From Lachnospiraceae bacterium (GTDB lineage Bacteria > Bacillota_A > Clostridia > Lachnospirales > Lachnospiraceae), in the NCBI GenBank assembly GCA_017523185.1, contig JAFWXB010000314.1:1-8935 (forward strand): DNA of 8,935 nt. The letters are read 5' to 3'. The notes beneath the pieces are model-generated. The model was not told where the DNA came from and ran no database searches. It saw only the letters and a list, made by a program, of their open reading frames with translations. A program made the translations under genes and the position numbers. This document shows positions 6,831 through 8,935 of the stretch, in pieces; within the stretch, counting starts at the first letter, position 1, and every line of letters begins with the position of its first letter.

Positions 6831-8525
6831 TTAATTTAATGGTTTTTGATGTACCATAGGTGTAGTATCTGACATTGGCAAAAATGTATACCCATTTGCA
6901 ATTCCCCAAGCTAAAATTTCACGAACAGCATTTACACTAAAACCTTTAATATCATGCTGTAATACAATAGATACAGATTTACCTTGTATTCCTGAAATTA
7001 CATTTTGTGCTACACCTGCTGCACTTGTTGTTTCACCTGCATCTCCACTTGATACATTCCAATCACAATATAAATATCCATGATAAGAAAGTGTTTCTGT
7101 AAGTTTTGTCATAATTCCTTTACAATATTTTCGACTTACTGTATTAGATGTACCTCCCGGAAAACGCACAATCGAAGGCTGTACACCTGTTTGTTCCACA
7201 CAAATATCATTAATTAACTGTAAATCATGATAATATGCTTCTTCGCTTTTATAAATCTCATTATAATTATGTGTATAAGTATGTAATGCAATTGTATGTC
7301 CTCGTCGATACGTTTCTCCTATCATATATTGATAACTTGGATATTGATTCGTAACAAAAAATGTAGCTTTTACACCAAACTCATCTAAAATATCCAAAAG
7401 TTTAGCTGTATATTTACTTGGTCCATCATCAAATGTCAAATATACAACTTTATCTCCCGGATTTACTGTATTTGCAATAGCTTGTTTCTCATATACATAT
7501 ATAGTACGTATTTCCTCTGTTGTATTTCCCACACTATCAGAAACTTGATATCTTAATGTATAACTTCCTTTTTTTCCTGTATCTACGCTACCACTTACAT
7601 TTACCTTAGAAGTAATATCTCCATCAATATCATCAGAGGCTGTATACCCGGCTTCGGAATAATCTTCACCTACTTTAATATACAATGATTTTTCACCTAA
7701 AAGAGAAAGTACAGGAGCTGTAATATCTGTTACAATAACTTTTCTTTGTGTTTCACAAAGATTTCCATATGAATCTGCCACAGAATATGTTAAAACATAT
7801 TCTCCCTTGGTATGTCCATCTACATTTCCTTCTACTTTTACAGCTTGTGTTAAATCTCCATCACAGTCATCTGTAGCTACAAACCCTGGCTCTACATAAT
7901 CTGTTCCAAGACCAATTGTAATTTCATTCCCTTCTTCTAGTGTAATAATTGGCAAAATTACATCTTTATATACAATTGTACGTGTTTTTATCGTTTCATT
8001 TCCAGAAGTATCTGTGACACGATAAGTAACTATCCCATCTTTTTCTTCTCGTATTACTTGAGCAGTCAAATCTCCATCATAATTATCCACAGCTGAAAAT
8101 CCTTCTTCTTCATACGTTGCAATTGGACTTGTAAAATAATCTTCGTTTTCCACCAATTCAATTACCGGTGGCAATGTATCTACAATAACAATTGTTACAT
8201 TTGCCTTTATCGTTTGATTCCTATATACAGCCTCATAAACAACATCATATGAACCAAGTGTACTAAAATCCACTTCTCCTTTTGTTATTACATCAACAGA
8301 TATTCCTTTTTTGTTTAAAATTGTACCTTTATATAATGCACTTACTTCCGGCATCTTATTATTAATATCATATTCTAAAGTAATTGTTTGTCCATCTGAC
8401 ACACTCAATTCCAACGTATACTTATTTAAACTACATATAATACAAACAACTGCTACACAAAGCAATGCTATTACAATAGCAATATTTACATATAACTTTG
8501 ACTTTTCTTTCTGACCTTTTATCAT
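6831..8525 (-). CDS. Membrane-anchored NodB-type polysaccharide deacetylase with Ig-like repeats
   Basis: A 564-residue predicted surface protein that deacetylates a polysaccharide, probably peptidoglycan or another N-acetylated glycan; the substrate is not determined. A short basic N-terminus precedes one TM segment (about 12-34, uncleaved anchor likely). An Ig-like domain follows (about 36-117), then three DUF5011-style Ig-like repeats (about 120-187, 190-267, 270-345), each with a D-x-x-D-G-D-[LI]-T block. The NodB domain (about 357-555) shows all five motifs: TFDDGP (364-369), HTYTH (415-419), RFPGGTSN (454-461), DWNVSSGD (488-495) and LQHD (His524). The metal residues Asp and both His are present, so it looks active. 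ATG 8525 has GGAGG (8533-8537) at about 8 nt; a TTG at 8540 overlaps that site and is rejected. It lies between the DnaA-box array and rpmH. Confidence 0.9.
   Translation of the reverse strand: MIKGQKEKSKLYVNIAIVIALLCVAVVCIICSLNKYTLELSVSDGQTITLEYDINNKMPEVSALYKGTILNKKGISVDVITKGEVDFSTLGSYDVVYEAVYRNQTIKANVTIVIVDTLPPVIELVENEDYFTSPIATYEEEGFSAVDNYDGDLTAQVIREEKDGIVTYRVTDTSGNETIKTRTIVYKDVILPIITLEEGNEITIGLGTDYVEPGFVATDDCDGDLTQAVKVEGNVDGHTKGEYVLTYSVADSYGNLCETQRKVIVTDITAPVLSLLGEKSLYIKVGEDYSEAGYTASDDIDGDITSKVNVSGSVDTGKKGSYTLRYQVSDSVGNTTEEIRTIYVYEKQAIANTVNPGDKVVYLTFDDGPSKYTAKLLDILDEFGVKATFFVTNQYPSYQYMIGETYRRGHTIALHTYTHNYNEIYKSEEAYYHDLQLINDICVEQTGVQPSIVRFPGGTSNTVSRKYCKGIMTKLTETLSYHGYLYCDWNVSSGDAGETTSAAGVAQNVISGIQGKSVSIVLQHDIKGFSVNAVREILAWGIANGYTFLPMSDTTPMVHQKPLN
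8083..8091 (+). other. Perfect DnaA box inside the deacetylase gene
   Basis: TTATCCACA falls in the region encoding the first DUF5011-like repeat (Ala-Val-Asp-Asn, minus strand), about 480 bp from the origin array. Coding constraint could explain it, since the sister repeats keep Asp codons here but do not form the 9-mer. DnaA binding is inference. Confidence 0.4.
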
Positions 8526-8566
8526 ATATGTATCCTCCAAATCTTTCTTTTGTAAATATTTCTAAA

Positions 8567-8733
8567 AGTTATCCACGTTTTCTATAACCTATGTGGATAA
8601 CTTTTTCCATAATCTACATTTCTTAATTATAGTTATCCACAATTCTACAACTTATGTGGATAACTCTTTCCACAATCTATCTTTCTTATTATACTTATGC
8701 ACATTTCATAGCTTATATATCTAATAATTTTCG
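8567..8733. repeat. Tandem ~63-bp units carrying inverted DnaA-box pairs
   Basis: Units 8567-8630 and 8631-8693 are roughly 80% identical by eye. Each has a plus-strand box, a 13-14-bp gap, a minus-strand box and a C/T-rich tail. A decayed third unit starts at 8694: its first box is TTATGCACA and its second has degenerated to an AT-rich stretch (8711-8729). Confidence 0.7.
8626..8631 (-). promoter_or_regulatory. Possible -10 element for the deacetylase gene
   Basis: A perfect TATAAT on the minus strand, starting one base from a DnaA box (8633-8641). No good -35 lies 16-18 bp upstream and there is no extended TG, so this is weak. The start would be near 8619 with a leader of about 94 nt containing two further DnaA boxes. 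Confidence 0.3.
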
Positions 8734-8782
8734 TATTATTTTTCAATTATCCACATATAATGTACGTTTATGTATTATATAC

Positions 8783-8840
8783 TTGTGGATAACTTTTTAC
8801 AATGTTGATAACTACTAAAATTGTGGATAACTTTTTACAA
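8783..8840 (+). repeat. Exact 20-bp direct repeat containing a DnaA box
   Basis: The same 20 bases (TTGTGGATAACTTTTTACAA) occur at 8783-8802 and 8821-8840, 38 bp apart. Each includes a minus-strand DnaA box plus 10-11 identical flanking bases, so similarity extends beyond the box. Confidence 0.85.
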
Positions 8841-8856
8841 AAGTTATCCACAATTT
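8818..8856. repeat. Perfect inverted repeat with 18-bp arms in oriC
   Basis: Arms 8818-8835 and 8839-8856 are exact reverse complements around a 3-base centre (TAC). Each arm holds one DnaA box (8822-8830 and 8844-8852) plus flanking A/T pairs that also match. It could extrude as a hairpin in single-stranded DNA. Confidence 0.88.
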
Positions 8857-8888
8857 ATCTAAAAAGCTCTTTTCTGTTTCAGTTTTTA

Positions 8889-8908
8889 ATAACTTGTATA
8901 CAAGTTAT
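8889..8908. repeat. 20-bp perfect palindrome next to a DnaA box
   Basis: The sequence centred on GTATAC reads the same on both strands (core AACTTGTATACAAGTT, 8891-8906). It overlaps the first bases of the box at 8905-8913. It could be a dimeric regulator's site or a remnant of an inverted box pair; no known operator is recognised. Confidence 0.75.
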
Positions 8909-8935
8909 CCACAATTTGTTTCTTTTGTGGATAAC
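8904..8935. repeat. Inverted DnaA-box pair at the right window edge
   Basis: Arms GTTATCCACAA (8904-8914) and TTGTGGATAAC (8925-8935) are exact reverse complements separated by 10 bp. The repeat reaches the last base of the window and may extend beyond it. Confidence 0.85.

Larger units (their letters stand above)
8569..8935. other. Replication origin region: DnaA-box array (oriC)
   Basis: Nine exact DnaA boxes lie here. TTATCCACA on the plus strand: 8633-8641, 8747-8755, 8844-8852, 8905-8913. On the minus strand: 8592-8600, 8655-8663, 8784-8792, 8822-8830, 8926-8934. Three near matches with one change are at 8569-8577 (TTATCCACG), 8695-8703 (TTATGCACA) and 8803-8811 (TTATCAACA, minus strand). 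Many are paired in inverted orientation. Together with rpmH-rnpA-yidD-yidC-jag next to it, this identifies the dnaA-upstream part of a Firmicute oriC. dnaA should lie to the right. The unwinding element may be the AT-rich 8704-8746 segment or may lie beyond the window, since many Firmicutes have a split origin. The array runs to the window edge, so its right limit is not seen. Confidence 0.93.

Noticed and set aside
8311..8514. Plus-strand frame of 67 codons over the deacetylase N-terminus
   Set aside because: Antisense to the TM and first Ig-like region; no supporting start signal.
8756..8761. Plus-strand TATAAT as a dnaA promoter
   Set aside because: No -35 at suitable distance, and dnaA is not in the window to anchor it.
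8569..8935. CRISPR-like or iteron-like short repeats
   Set aside because: The repeats are the DnaA-box 9-mer in both orientations with irregular gaps, not uniform direct repeats with equal unique spacers, and the genomic setting is chromosomal oriC.

Overview
This AT-rich window looks like one flank of the chromosomal replication origin of a low-G+C Clostridia-type Firmicute, probably Lachnospiraceae-like. That placement is inferred from gene order and protein style only; no search was run. Every gene reads on the minus strand, away from a dense DnaA-box array at the right edge (about 8569-8935). dnaA itself is not in the window and would be expected just beyond the right end.

Reading leftward from the origin, the first gene is a membrane-anchored polysaccharide deacetylase (6831-8525) with several extracellular Ig-like repeats. 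It sits between the origin and rpmH, where many Firmicutes have no gene. Then comes the classical origin-proximal cluster rpmH (L34), rnpA (RNase P protein), yidD, yidC (membrane insertase) and jag/khpB (KH-R3H RNA-binding protein). It is tightly packed, has a strong promoter before rpmH, an internal terminator between rpmH and rnpA, and a strong terminator after jag.

After a 376-nt non-coding gap holding that terminator, a candidate promoter and a perfect DnaA box, a second transcription unit begins: mnmE, mnmG and the 5' part of rsmG, which runs off the left edge. MnmE and MnmG together modify wobble uridine in tRNA, and RsmG methylates 16S rRNA.

The genes therefore centre on ribosome, tRNA and tRNA-processing functions plus membrane protein insertion, apart from the surface deacetylase. 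I found no CRISPR array, transposon, phage gene, tRNA or rRNA, and no clear new defence or mobile system. The less ordinary signals are the origin architecture (tandem ~63-bp units, a perfect 39-bp palindrome, paired inverted boxes), the deacetylase in that position with a possible promoter inside the DnaA boxes, three perfect DnaA boxes outside the array, a YidC with a large extracellular insertion and no arginine at the expected groove position, and a terminator that starts inside the rpmH stop codon.
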